This document shows, in pieces, positions 8,192-16,816 of a DNA stretch of 64,000 nt (within the stretch, counting starts at the first letter, position 1; the number at the start of each line of letters is the position of its first letter). The notes under the pieces were generated by a model, which saw only the letters and a program-made list of their open reading frames with translations, was not told the DNA's origin and searched no databases. The DNA comes from Methylotetracoccus oryzae (GTDB lineage: Bacteria > Pseudomonadota > Gammaproteobacteria > Methylococcales > Methylococcaceae): assembly GCF_006175985.1 (NCBI RefSeq), contig NZ_SRSH01000022.1, positions 1 through 64,000 on the forward strand, read 5' to 3'. The translations under genes and the position numbers were made by a program.

Positions 8192-9274
8192 TCAGCCGGG
8201 CAGCAGCACGACATCGTCCACCCCTACCGATGCAGTCACGGCGGCGCCTGAGGGCTGCAGCAGGGCCGCCGGGTTCATCTGTGTGACCTTCAGGCCAGCC
8301 GACCCACTGACCCGCAGTTCGTACTGTGCCGTTGCACCCAGGTAGATGACGTTCTCGACGATCCCCTTGAAGCGATTCGGCAAGGCCGGCGGTTCGTCCG
8401 ACAATGTCAGGGCCTCCGGCCGGATCGACACCTGCACGCGATCCCCAGGGGCAGGTTGCCAGGCGGCGAGATGGCAGCGTGCGGTCAGGCGGCCGGCTGC
8501 CGTGTCGACCTCGAAACAGCCCATCCCGCCGCCGGCCCCCTGCACGGTGCCTGACAGGATGTTGGTCTCGCCGATGAACTCCGCGACCATCCGGTTCGCC
8601 GGGTTCCGGTAGACCTCAAGCGGGGCGCCGACCTGAACCAGCCGGCCCGCCTCCATGACCGCCAGGCGATCGGCCATCGACAGGGCTTCTTCCTGATCGT
8701 GGGTGACATAGATTCCGGTCAGACCGTATTCCTTGCAGATGCGGCGAATCTCGGCGCGCATGTCGAGGCGCAGCTTGGCGTCGAGATTCGACAGGGGCTC
8801 GTCGAGAAACAGGCACTTGGGCCGGATGACCAGCGCGCGAGCCAGCGCGACCCGCTGCTGCTGTCCTCCGGACAACTGCTGGATGCGCCGTTCGCCGAGT
8901 CCATCGAGCTTGACGGCCGCCAGAGCCTCGGCCACACGGGTGGCGATCTCGGCTTTCGGACAGCGACGCTCTTCCAAGCCGAAGGCAACGTTCTCCGCGA
9001 CGCTCAGGTGCGGCCACAGCGCGTAGCTTTGAAACATCATGCCGGTGCCGCGCTGATGCGCCGGCAGATGCGTAACGTCCTCGTCGTCGAAGCGGATCGT
9101 GCCGGCATCGGGCGTGTAGAACCCGGCCAGATGGCGCAGCAGTGTGGTCTTGCCGCAGCCGCTGGGGCCGAGCAGGAAAAACAGTTCGCCGGGTTCGATG
9201 CGCAGGTTGATGTCGGCCAGCACCGTCGCCGTACCGAAGCGCTTCGTGAGCCTGTGTACCGTAATCGCGACCAT
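8192..9274 (-). CDS. ABC importer ATPase (FbpC/PotA type)
   Basis: A 360-residue ATPase with Walker A GPSGCGKTT (residues 36-44), Q-loop MMFQSYALWPHLSV, signature LSGGQQQRVALARAL, Walker B CLFLDEPLSNLD and the H-loop THDQEEA. Residues 240-360 form a TOBE-type beta domain, as in FbpC, PotA and UgpC. It is the first gene of the ATPase-binding protein-permease operon and energises the fused permease. The TOBE region often senses or regulates transport, but nothing here identifies the ligand. Confidence 0.9.
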   Translation of the reverse strand: MVAITVHRLTKRFGTATVLADINLRIEPGELFFLLGPSGCGKTTLLRHLAGFYTPDAGTIRFDDEDVTHLPAHQRGTGMMFQSYALWPHLSVAENVAFGLEERRCPKAEIATRVAEALAAVKLDGLGERRIQQLSGGQQQRVALARALVIRPKCLFLDEPLSNLDAKLRLDMRAEIRRICKEYGLTGIYVTHDQEEALSMADRLAVMEAGRLVQVGAPLEVYRNPANRMVAEFIGETNILSGTVQGAGGGMGCFEVDTAAGRLTARCHLAAWQPAPGDRVQVSIRPEALTLSDEPPALPNRFKGIVENVIYLGATAQYELRVSGSAGLKVTQMNPAALLQPSGAAVTASVGVDDVVLLPG

Positions 9275-9591
9275 CGAAGCGGAGTTCCCCTTTACTGCTG
9301 CAGGGCTACGCCATCATGCGTAAGGCAGCATGGTAGGGCAATCCGGCGGTCATTCGCGACCCCCTGCGCCGCCGCCGGCCGATTGCAGTGGTGCTCTTCG
9401 CTTCCGAAAACTGTGGCATTTGCCACACCTCCCTGTGGACCTTGACTCAGTTTTGGACCTGTTCAATGGCGCACAGGTAAGCATTCCCTTATCGAACAAG
9501 GGAGATACGATTGGGCACGATTGTTGGATCTATACGGTCGTCGCCAAGTCTGACTGCGGCCCATAACTTAAAACGACCGAGGAAAGCCTGA
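9275..9591. other. Intergenic region between the ABC operon and a small gene
   Basis: This 317-base gap separates the minus-strand ABC operon from a plus-strand small gene, so it should hold promoters for both. A weak plus-strand candidate is TTGACT at about 9441 followed 17 bases later by AATGGC; it is poor. No Fur-box-like palindrome was recognised by eye. Nothing else stands out. Confidence 0.3.
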
Positions 9592-9837
9592 ATGACCGCC
9601 ACTGCCATTGCGCCGCTCCGCTCATCTGCTTCCAACCGCGAATCCGGCAAACTGTTGCTCGGCACCGGCCTCGCGTTCGCGTCGCTGATCCTGGTGCCGG
9701 CTGTCGCCGCACAGATCGGCCTGGGCGCCAGCCTCACCGGCGCGCTGCGCATCGCGCTGATGAAGGCGTCGAGCCGCGCCGTCCGGGGTTCCGGCGCGGG
9801 CGGCGACGACGTCGCCACATCTTTCAGCTGCCATTGA
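9592..9837 (+). CDS. Small membrane-anchored hypothetical protein
   Basis: An 81-residue frame starting at ATG with a good GAGGAAAG ribosome site 6-7 bases upstream and strongly GC-biased third positions, so it is probably real. Residues 19-40 form one hydrophobic segment (LLLGTGLAFASLILVPAVAA) that could be a signal or anchor. The rest is Ser/Gly/Ala-rich and ends in SFSCH. I do not recognise the family. It stands alone between two minus-strand transcription units. Confidence 0.5.
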   Translation: MTATAIAPLRSSASNRESGKLLLGTGLAFASLILVPAVAAQIGLGASLTGALRIALMKASSRAVRGSGAGGDDVATSFSCH

Positions 9838-9987
9838 CGCGACGGGCCGGCGGTCCACATTGAGAGGGGCGCGGCATCCTGCCGGCCTCTCTCCTGTGCA
9901 TTAACCCGGGGGGCGATGCCGAGACATCGGCACAGGGCATCAGTCATCCTGAGTCCGACGACGTCTTTCGCCGAGTCCCGCGTTCTG

Positions 9988-10779
9988 TCACGGCCGATAG
10001 CTCTCGATCTTTTGGTCCAGGGTCTGTTCCTGCGGCCGGGTCGTGAACGAGCCGGTTTCATGGCAGCTGATCAGTCGCTGAGTGCCGCGTTCCCGCCACA
10101 CTTTCAACGCGGCTCGCACACTGTCCCAGGCATCCAGATTGCGGATGTCGAGCAGCCCGACGCGTTTGTCGACTGCCGCTGACAGGCGTTCGCCGGTCAC
10201 CGAGTCGAGGTATTCGAGTTCGTAGGCAACGTCGCCGGTGAACAGTGCCTGCCCTTTGCCTTCCGCATAAACCGTTGCGGCACCGCTGACGTAGGGGGCG
10301 GCCGCACTGATGTCTTCCAGCAGGACGTTCGCCTTTTCGGCTTCGGTGAAGGCGCCGCGGATGCGCATCACACCGGGGCCGGGGCTGTCGACGATCGTCA
10401 TTCCGGCATCGGTGACCGTCTGGCGCAGCGCCTCGGCGCCGAGTGCCCGCAGCATATCCCGATCCTTTTCCTCGAGTTGCTGCAGCGATGACTGATCGCC
10501 GCGAGCCCACAAGGTCACGGGATCGATCATCGCCTTTCTGTAGAGCCGGCAGTCAGCTCTGGGGTTGCCGTATACCAGGTAAGGTTCATTACCGACCCCA
10601 CGGCGCATATCAGAGTAGTCACCCAGAAATCCGGCCGGCGTGACGTGGCGTGCCTCCTTGGTCGTGCTGCAGCCGGTCATTGCGATGGCGCCGAGCGCCA
10701 TGGCCAGAGAAACGGTAACGCCGCTGATCCGCCGCCGATGTGGGCGAGGTAGTGGAAGAGTGTTCATGGGATTCACCAT
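9988..10779 (-). CDS. DUF3313-family outer-membrane lipoprotein
   Basis: A 263-residue lipoprotein with a basic start, a hydrophobic stretch and the lipobox AMTGCS. The downstream sequence (AGFLGDYSDM near the processed N-terminus and VAYELEYLDSVTGERL near the end) is the DUF3313 pattern. The function of this family is unknown; members sit in the envelope. I chose ATG 10779 (MVNPMNT) because AGGA lies just upstream. A second ATG at 10767 is also possible. Confidence 0.78.
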   Translation of the reverse strand: MVNPMNTLPLPRPHRRRISGVTVSLAMALGAIAMTGCSTTKEARHVTPAGFLGDYSDMRRGVGNEPYLVYGNPRADCRLYRKAMIDPVTLWARGDQSSLQQLEEKDRDMLRALGAEALRQTVTDAGMTIVDSPGPGVMRIRGAFTEAEKANVLLEDISAAAPYVSGAATVYAEGKGQALFTGDVAYELEYLDSVTGERLSAAVDKRVGLLDIRNLDAWDSVRAALKVWRERGTQRLISCHETGSFTTRPQEQTLDQKIESYRP

Positions 10780-11052
10780 CGATCCTCGTAGGTATGGCGG
10801 AAGCTTGATGTCTCGCACGGTAAGCCGCGAAGGCGGTACCGACGCTCCCGTCGCCTACAGTCTGGTGCAAGTTGGCGAAAACGGGCGCGATTCCACGCTG
10901 CCGTTGACCGGCGAACCGTCCGCAGGCTCGCGTGCACTGGCAGCGGAGACCTGAAGGTCCCAGTGTCGTCGTTGACAAGCTTTCGGAGCGCAGGCACGCT
11001 GCGCCGTGCTTGGAGCGCTGCCGGTTCTGCAGACCTTTCGGATACCCCCCTC

Positions 11053-11817
11053 ATGAAGCGAAAACTCCTTATCTCTTCCGTTGCGTGTTTCGTCCTGCTG
11101 GCGGCTGGTGCGGTGACGGCAGCAATGCTCAGCGGCACCGCGACCTACCGCGAGCGCATCGCGCTGCCGCCGGACGCGGCGTTCGACGCGGTCGTGGAAG
11201 ATGTCTCCAGGGCCGATGCGCCGTCCACCGTGATCGGCCGTATCGACCTGAAGCCGGCGGGACAGGTGCCCATCCACTTCGAGATTCCGTATGACGCATC
11301 CCGCGTGCAGGTGGGCCATCGCTACAGCGTGCGCGCCAGAGTCACTCACGAGGGCCGTTTGTTGTATACCACCACCCGGATGTATCCGGTGCTGACGCCA
11401 TCGTCCGGCGGTGCAGTGGAGTTGATGATGGAGCGCGTGTCCCGAACCCCGACCGAAAAGCCCGACCGCAGTCTGGCGAACACCTACTGGAAGCTGACCG
11501 AACTGAAGGGCGATCCGGTGAAGGTACTGCCGCAGCAACGCGAACCGCACCTGATCCTGCAGTCCGAGCAACAGCGTCTGGCCGGTTCCGGCGGATGCAA
11601 TCGCTTGCTGGGCTCGTACACGCTGCAAGGCACGTCGGTCGCGTTCGGCAAGGTGGCGTCGACGATGATGGCCTGTGTCGACGGCATGGAGCAGGAGACG
11701 GCCTTCTTCCGCGCCCTGGAGTCCGTGCGTGCCTGGAAGATCCGTGGCGATGATCTCGAGTTGCTCGACGAGTCGGGGCGGGTCGTCGCGCGCTTCGTGG
11801 CCGTCGATCTGCGCTGA
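11053..11817 (+). CDS. Envelope protein with YbaY-like and META domains
   Basis: A 254-residue protein. Residues 1-24 are a signal peptide. Residues 30-125 (YRERIALPPDAAFDAVVEDVS, then a GRIDLKPAGQVPIHFEIPYD strand) match the YbaY/lipoprotein-chaperone fold. Residues 142-250 match a META/HslJ domain: NTYWKLTEL, GSGGCNRLLGSY, TMMACVDGMEQETAFF. META domains occur in heat-shock and motility-linked surface proteins. The two-domain order is known in other proteobacterial proteins. It precedes the chagasin-like inhibitor gene by 25 bases and is probably co-transcribed with it. Confidence 0.8.
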   Translation: MKRKLLISSVACFVLLAAGAVTAAMLSGTATYRERIALPPDAAFDAVVEDVSRADAPSTVIGRIDLKPAGQVPIHFEIPYDASRVQVGHRYSVRARVTHEGRLLYTTTRMYPVLTPSSGGAVELMMERVSRTPTEKPDRSLANTYWKLTELKGDPVKVLPQQREPHLILQSEQQRLAGSGGCNRLLGSYTLQGTSVAFGKVASTMMACVDGMEQETAFFRALESVRAWKIRGDDLELLDESGRVVARFVAVDLR

Positions 11818-11842
11818 CCCCCTCAAGCAGGAGTTCCCAATT

Positions 11843-12265
11843 ATGGGTTCACGACAAACGCCGTTTTGGGCACTACAGGCTTGCGTCGTTACTGTTGCGG
11901 CTTGCGCGGCGACGAAACCGGTTCCGCCCGCGCCCGAGCCCCTCGTCGTCAGCGCTGATCGGTCCGGCACCAACCTGGCGCTGTTGCCGGGACAGGAATT
12001 GGTGATCCGCCTGCCGGGCAATCCGACGACAGGTTATCGCTGGTCTTCGTTCGGGCCGACCGGGTCTGCGCTGAGTGCCACAGGACCGGCGGCGTACGAA
12101 CCGGACGCGGGAACTTCCCAGCGCGTCGGCGCCGGCGGCTTCGAGATCTGGCGCTTCGTCGCCACCCGCGCCGGCACGGTCGAACTGCGATTCGAGTATC
12201 GCCGGCCCTGGGAAACGGGCGTGGCACCCCTTCAGGTGGTTCGCTATACCGTCAGCGTGCGGTGA
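11843..12265 (+). CDS. Chagasin-type (I42) cysteine protease inhibitor lipoprotein
   Basis: A 140-residue protein with a lipobox-like VTVAAC (Cys21), so probably lipid-anchored. All three inhibitor loops of family I42 are visible: NPTTGY (residues 60-65), GAGGFEIW and RRPWE. In chagasin these loops fill the active site of papain-like proteases. The start ATG has an AGCAGGAG ribosome site. It lies 25 bases after the YbaY-META gene, suggesting an envelope-protection operon; that role is inference. Confidence 0.85.
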   Translation: MGSRQTPFWALQACVVTVAACAATKPVPPAPEPLVVSADRSGTNLALLPGQELVIRLPGNPTTGYRWSSFGPTGSALSATGPAAYEPDAGTSQRVGAGGFEIWRFVATRAGTVELRFEYRRPWETGVAPLQVVRYTVSVR

Positions 12266-12376
12266 TTCCTCAGAGAAGCGAGAGGCGTTCTCCGATCACG
12301 GATCACTGATGGGGTGTTGTAAAATTGGGTTCGTTTCGCTTGTCTAAACGTGTCACACACCACATGGGAACAGCAG

Positions 12377-12829
12377 ATGCTTGAGGATTTCAAGAAATTC
12401 ATTTTGAAGGGTAATGTCGTCGATTTATCCACCGGCGTCATTATCGGCGCGGCCTTCACCGGCATCGTCACGGCGTTCACGAAAGGGATCGTCGAGCCGG
12501 TCATCGCCCTTGCCGGCGGTGGCCCCAGCCCGAAACTGACCATCCCGATCATGCAGAAGGTGGTCGAGGTCACCGAGAAGAATGCCGCCGGACAGGATGT
12601 GACCCATATGGTCAACAAGCTGATCGAACTGGATGTCGGCATCATCATCGGTGCGGTTACCAGCTTTTTGATCACCGCAGCGGTGGTGTTTTTCGTGATC
12701 ATCAAGCCCATGAACAAACTGGTCGAACTCGCCAACAAGAGCCAACCGGAGCCGCCGCCTCCAGAAACGCCGGCCGACGTGCAGTTGCTGACCGAAATCC
12801 GCGACCTGCTCAAGTCCCGTCCCAACTAA
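12377..12829 (+). CDS. mscL: Large-conductance mechanosensitive channel
   Basis: A 150-residue channel that opens under membrane tension to release solutes during osmotic downshock. The first helix FKKFILKGNVVDLSTGVIIGAAF matches the TM1 pore region. The second span FLITAAVVFFVIIKPMNKLV and the C-terminal helix (LLTEIRDLLKSR) are typical. A central periplasmic loop of usual length lies between. The ATG at 12377 fits the family start (ML.DFK.F); an upstream GTG at 12350 would add nine residues. It is a single-gene unit closed by a strong hairpin. Confidence 0.96.
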   Translation: MLEDFKKFILKGNVVDLSTGVIIGAAFTGIVTAFTKGIVEPVIALAGGGPSPKLTIPIMQKVVEVTEKNAAGQDVTHMVNKLIELDVGIIIGAVTSFLITAAVVFFVIIKPMNKLVELANKSQPEPPPPETPADVQLLTEIRDLLKSRPN

Positions 12830-12836
12830 GCCAGCG

Positions 12837-12875
12837 CCGGCTCGGTCCGGTTCGCAATCGACCGGACCGAGCCGG
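12837..12875 (+). terminator. Strong hairpin downstream of mscL
   Basis: A perfect 15-base-pair stem (CCGGCTCGGTCCGGT with its exact complement) and a 9-base loop begin 8 bases after the mscL stop codon. There is no T-run behind it, so it is either a weak intrinsic terminator or an mRNA 3'-end stabilising structure. Confidence 0.6.
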
Positions 12876-13083
12876 GCGATGCGGCAGTGGGGGCGGATGC
12901 TTTGGGTCTGATTTGGGTATTGAATAGTTAAGCCCAAGCCGAGTAGACGGGTAATGAGTCGTCGGCGGAAAGCTTACGGATCGGACCCATCGCCAGGCCA
13001 GTGACTCGATCCTGACCTGCCGCTCTTTGCGGTGCAGTGCTTTCGTCTGTAAGGGCGCGAGTCGCGCGGTGGGCTCTTTTGGG

Positions 13084-13323
13084 TCAAACCACGCCGTAAA
13101 TCTTCCCGACCCATTCGGGGCGCTCGACGTGATCGATCAGATAGTCCACCCATTCTTCACTGCGTTTGCGCTCGATCGGTGCCAGTGCCGGATAGGCACG
13201 GCGGTAAATCGCATTGAATTCGCGAATGTCGGCGAGAGTGAAGGGCGGCTCGTGGCAAGCAAAGAAGTGATTGATCTCGCCATAGTTTACGGAATGTAGG
13301 GCCTTGATCTTGGCAGCTTCCAT
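13084..13323 (-). CDS. Small hypothetical protein
   Basis: A 79-residue soluble protein, beginning MEAAKIKALHSVNYGEINHF and containing ADIREFNAIYRRAYPALAPIE. I chose the ATG at 13323 because GAGGGGGAA lies at the right distance; a longer frame to 13419 has poor composition. Composition and codon use look genuine. I do not recognise the family, and the flanking genes (mscL and a membrane protein) give no clue. Confidence 0.55.
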   Translation of the reverse strand: MEAAKIKALHSVNYGEINHFFACHEPPFTLADIREFNAIYRRAYPALAPIERKRSEEWVDYLIDHVERPEWVGKIYGVV

Positions 13324-13715
13324 GAATTCCCCCTCGGCGCGCCATCGCGCCATTTTGCTTCTTTGGCATTCACCAGCAGGACACGGTGTCCTGGCGGTAA
13401 GGCTCGTGACTTGATACACACAGGACGATTAAGCAAGCCAGGTGCCACCCGGTAAGCCCAGGAATCATGTGGAAATGGGTCGGGCGATGGGTGGACCGGG
13501 GGGATCTTTTCACCCAGGCACTGGGTGTTTTGGCGCACTCTGACCGGTGTGTTGTCGCGCGCGGTGCTCTCCCCATGCACGCGGGTGCTCGGCTGCGACC
13601 TCCGCTGTCAGGGCACGGTTCAGGTGTAGCGTAGGCTGCCCCTGCGGAGGGGCCGGCACTCTGCCGGCGGGACGGCACGACTCTTTATTCTTTCGGTAAT
13701 GGGGTGATCCAGACC
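13324..13715. other. Non-coding gap with a small hairpin
   Basis: A divergent gap of about 390 bases between two genes. The only structure noticed is a 7-base-pair hairpin, GCCGGCA-ctc-TGCCGGC, at 13652-13668, upstream of the plus-strand membrane protein gene. No recognised promoter motif. Confidence 0.3.
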
Positions 13716-14903
13716 ATGCACGATGCATACGTTCGGGATGGCGCGGAGGCAGGACTCTCGCTGGTGCGCAACGATCTGCTGTTTCGCTTGCAGCGCAAGC
13801 TGGGGCTCGTGCCGGCAAACGGTCTCGGTGTGGTCCGGCGGGCAATCTTCTGGTCGCTTGTCGCGTGGTTGCCGGTGGCACTGTGGGCCTACTGGGCCGG
13901 CCATTTTCGCCCCGAAGCAACAGGGGAATCGCTGTTGCAGCATTTCGGAGTCAACGCGCGCTGCCTGATCGCGATACCGTTGTTCATACTCGCGGAAGGC
14001 ACCAGCCACCGACTGACGACGGGGCTCATTCCCTACTTCGAGACCTCGGGACTGGTGCGGCCGTCCGATGTGCGCCCGTTTCGGGAGTTGCTGGTCGGCG
14101 TCGCGCGGTTGCGCGATACGGTTTACCCGTGGATCGTAATCCTGGGTCTGATCGTCACGCTGGAAACCCTGCCGCTCACGTTGACCGATACGCATGAACT
14201 CGCGTGGGCTGGCTCCGAGACCGACATCGACGGCTTGGGTTTCGGTGGTTGGTGGTACCTCCACGTCTCGCGCGCGATCTTCCTGGTTCTGCTGCTCGCC
14301 TGGCTGTGGCGCGTCATCCTGCTGACCACCTTGTTCCATCGGATTTCCAAACTCGATCTGCAACTCGTGCCGACGCATCCGGACGGTGCTGGAGGGCTCG
14401 GCTTTCTGGAACGATTTCCCATGGCTTTCAGCCTGGTGCTATTGGCGATATCGATAGTCCCCGCATCTAAATGGGCGCACGAGGTGCTTTACCACGGCAA
14501 GGATGTGCACGCCCTTCAGTCGGGCATGATCGGGCTGGCCCTGGTCCTGCTGCTGGTGTTCGCCTCGCCCTACCTGGTCTGGGTCGGCACGCTGGCCCGC
14601 ACGCGGAAGCAGGCCCTGCTCGACTACGGCGCGCTTGTCGGAGAGCATGGACGCCTGGTCCGCCGGCGCTGGATCGACAAGATGCCGGTGGAGGATGATG
14701 CGGTGCTGACCGCACCCGAACTCGGACCGGTGGCCGATACGGTTGCACTGTACGAAGCAGCGCAGAACATGCGAGCACTGCCGCTGGGGAAGCAGTCGCT
14801 GCTCGCGCTCGTGGTGCCGGTCGCGTTGCCGATGCTGGGTGTGGTCGCGCTGCGGATACCGGTCAAGGAGATCCTGTTGACCCTGTTGAAGGCGCTGGCC
14901 TGA
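13716..14903 (+). CDS. Conserved multi-pass membrane protein of unknown function
   Basis: A 395-residue inner-membrane protein with about six hydrophobic spans, at residues near 45-60, 90-105, 135-155, 180-205, 230-250 and 275-295, plus one near the C-terminus. The soluble loops include a conserved-looking HPDGAGGLGFLERF after the fourth span. No transporter signature or catalytic motif was recognised. I chose ATG 13716 because GGGGTGATC lies at an ideal distance; the GTG at 13704 lies inside that ribosome site. Confidence 0.75.
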   Translation: MHDAYVRDGAEAGLSLVRNDLLFRLQRKLGLVPANGLGVVRRAIFWSLVAWLPVALWAYWAGHFRPEATGESLLQHFGVNARCLIAIPLFILAEGTSHRLTTGLIPYFETSGLVRPSDVRPFRELLVGVARLRDTVYPWIVILGLIVTLETLPLTLTDTHELAWAGSETDIDGLGFGGWWYLHVSRAIFLVLLLAWLWRVILLTTLFHRISKLDLQLVPTHPDGAGGLGFLERFPMAFSLVLLAISIVPASKWAHEVLYHGKDVHALQSGMIGLALVLLLVFASPYLVWVGTLARTRKQALLDYGALVGEHGRLVRRRWIDKMPVEDDAVLTAPELGPVADTVALYEAAQNMRALPLGKQSLLALVVPVALPMLGVVALRIPVKEILLTLLKALA

Positions 14904-14960
14904 GGCCGCGCTGCGGATGATCCGCGAATCGGCTTCGGCCGACTCACGACGGTAATCGGA

Positions 14961-14994
14961 AGAAGAAAATGGCCCGGGTGCACGCACCCGGGCC
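14961..14994 (-). terminator. Rho-independent terminator of the lipoprotein pair
   Basis: On the minus strand, a perfect 10-base-pair stem (GGCCCGGGTG with its complement, 4-base loop, 14971-14994) is followed by ATTTTCTTCTTCC. It lies about 50 bases after the stop of the DUF6655-like gene. Confidence 0.75.
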
Positions 14995-15042
14995 AGGGCG
15001 ATAGACGGGGCGCGGCGGCGCCTCGAGTCGGGGGGAGGTGGC

Positions 15043-15636
15043 CTACGGCACCCCGGGGCTCAGGTTCGAAGAGCCGAAAGTGATGAAGAAAAAGGCCGTG
15101 GCACCGCGCACGTAGGTGTGGCCCTCGTACGTCGGCGTGGAGGCGAGGTACTTGCCCGAGGCACGCTCATAGATATCGATCGTAAAGCGTGTGAAGGCGC
15201 TTTGCGTGCTGGACTTATAAAACGCCATCTCCGGCAGCGAGATCGGGAACAGGGAGCCGGTCACCGGCGGAATACCGAAGAAGAACTCGTTGCTGTTGGT
15301 GCCGAACGCGTGAATCATCACTCGCAGCAGGTACTGTTCATTCTTGTCTCCCGGGATCCGCAGGCCCTGTTTTCCCAGCCAGCGCGTGATGCCGGCCTGC
15401 ACGAACGCTTTGTCGGGCACGGTGTCGGGACTCAAGCCGTAAGTCTCGATAGCGACCGATCGGCCCGCGGGTATGTTGATACGGGCGTGAGCGACGGTCT
15501 GCGCGAGCGACTGATCCAGTATCAGCTGCTCGGTTGCAGTGCGCGGTGTGTCGGTCATGCGGCCGGATGTCGTACAGCCGCTCAATGATGCGACGCCCAC
15601 GGCGACGCTGAGGAGGGCAAGGCTACGTCGGATCAT
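15043..15636 (-). CDS. Lipoprotein resembling the DUF6655 family
   Basis: A 197-residue lipoprotein with lipobox SLSGCT (Cys21). The processed N-terminus is followed by TPRTATEQLILDQSLAQ, which I associate with DUF6655 lipoproteins. The central part alternates beta strands with a Gly/Pro/Phe-rich loop (NEFFFGIPPVTGSLFPISLP). It is probably located in the outer membrane; its role is unknown. It starts four bases after the stop of the lipoprotein gene upstream, so the two form an operon, closed by the hairpin at 14961-14994. Confidence 0.75.
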   Translation of the reverse strand: MIRRSLALLSVAVGVASLSGCTTSGRMTDTPRTATEQLILDQSLAQTVAHARINIPAGRSVAIETYGLSPDTVPDKAFVQAGITRWLGKQGLRIPGDKNEQYLLRVMIHAFGTNSNEFFFGIPPVTGSLFPISLPEMAFYKSSTQSAFTRFTIDIYERASGKYLASTPTYEGHTYVRGATAFFFITFGSSNLSPGVP

Positions 15637-15639
15637 GGC

Positions 15640-16176
15640 TTAGTCCTCCTTGGGCTGCAGGCCCCAGGCGGTCATCAGTGCCTGGTCGGTCAAAACGGTC
15701 ATGGTTTCGGTATTCGGCAGTCCAAAGAAGGTTTCGTAGCGCGCATCCCCCGTCCAGATCAGCCGTCCGGTGCGGGCGTCAACGCCCTTGACCGTTACCA
15801 GTGGAGGCCGGGCCTCATCCGCCCGGTCGGCGAACACGACTGCGTCGGCGCCCGCTGCATTGGCCGCCTGGACGATCGTTTCTTCCTTAATCAAGAAAGC
15901 GTCTTCGGTCGCGACCTGGGTTCCGAGCGCTTCGTGGATTCGGTCGCGGTGTATAACGGACAAACCGTGTGCCTTTACCCAGGCTTCAGCCGCGTTGATG
16001 GTCCGTTCGTCATTGCCCCATACGACCACTGACCTCACGTTGCGGGGTTTTGCGCCTGGAAAACCGGACACGGTAGGAGGTTCCGACGGAAGGTATTCAT
16101 CCAGGACGGTGCCTGTGGAGCACCCCGAAAGAATTGGGATTATTGCCCACATGAGGCGGGTGGCTATTTTTCGCAC
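15640..16176 (-). CDS. Putative lipoprotein with an alpha/beta domain
   Basis: A 178-residue protein with lipobox ILSGCS. I chose the GTG at 16176 because AAGGAG sits eight bases upstream; a longer frame to 16272 has no ribosome site. The body (VVVWGNDERTINAAEAWVKAHGLSVI, then ANAAGADAVVFAD and ARTGRLIWTGDARY) resembles the periplasmic domain of CsgG/GNA1162-like lipoproteins, which bind or export surface material, but the match is only suggestive. It leads the two-gene lipoprotein operon. Confidence 0.65.
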   Translation of the reverse strand: MRKIATRLMWAIIPILSGCSTGTVLDEYLPSEPPTVSGFPGAKPRNVRSVVVWGNDERTINAAEAWVKAHGLSVIHRDRIHEALGTQVATEDAFLIKEETIVQAANAAGADAVVFADRADEARPPLVTVKGVDARTGRLIWTGDARYETFFGLPNTETMTVLTDQALMTAWGLQPKED

Positions 16177-16816
16177 ACTACTGTCTCCTTGCTGCGTGAC
16201 TCGGACGGTAAGTTTCAGGCACAGTACCGGAACACGATTGCGGATACGCGCCGCAGTTGCTGGCCATGGCATAGAATACGGGATTTTCGAAGGCTTCGCG
16301 TGCTCGCCTGACGTGCATCAGTTCCCAGGCAAGTAAGGGCCATACCGAGCGCGCCTCGCACCGCCCGGCAACATTCCGGAGACGTGCGGGTTCGGTCGCT
16401 GGGTAAACACTGGTCGGATAACCGGTGCCAGGCGGATGGTAAGTACTCCAGAACTCCGGGCGACACAGACGGGTCGACGAGAACACGAGTGAGTGATACC
16501 TATATCTTTTGCGCGTGCCGGTCTCGGATAGAGAGCGAAAACCTTGATCCAATCCCCTATACCACTCCGTTCGAGGGGTTATTTCCCTTACGGAAAAGCG
16601 AAAGAAGGGCGACCTGAACGCCCCGCGTCGGTGAGGGGAAATCCGGTCCATCGGAAAGCCCTCAATGCCTGCTTCGTGACGATAAGCCAGGCGAGCTGGG
16701 CGTTGATTGGTGCGCGAGCGGATCCGGTCATGGCCTTTGAGGCGACCGGACCCCAACGTGCGGGTGCGCAGGGCGAACCCATTACACTCCCCGCATTCTT
16801 GATAGGGAATCCGAGC
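16177..16816. other. Long intergenic region without a supported gene
   Basis: This 640-base divergent gap lies between the lipoprotein operon and the secreted phosphatase gene. A 192-codon minus-strand frame crosses most of it, but it has no ribosome site and a random-looking composition. A short AT-rich patch near 16495-16510 (GATACCTATATCTTTT) may belong to a promoter. Nothing else was recognised. Confidence 0.35.

Noticed and set aside
16178-16756. A 192-codon minus-strand frame upstream of the lipoprotein pair
   Set aside because: No ribosome site, no signal peptide and random-looking composition; it runs into the lipoprotein start region.
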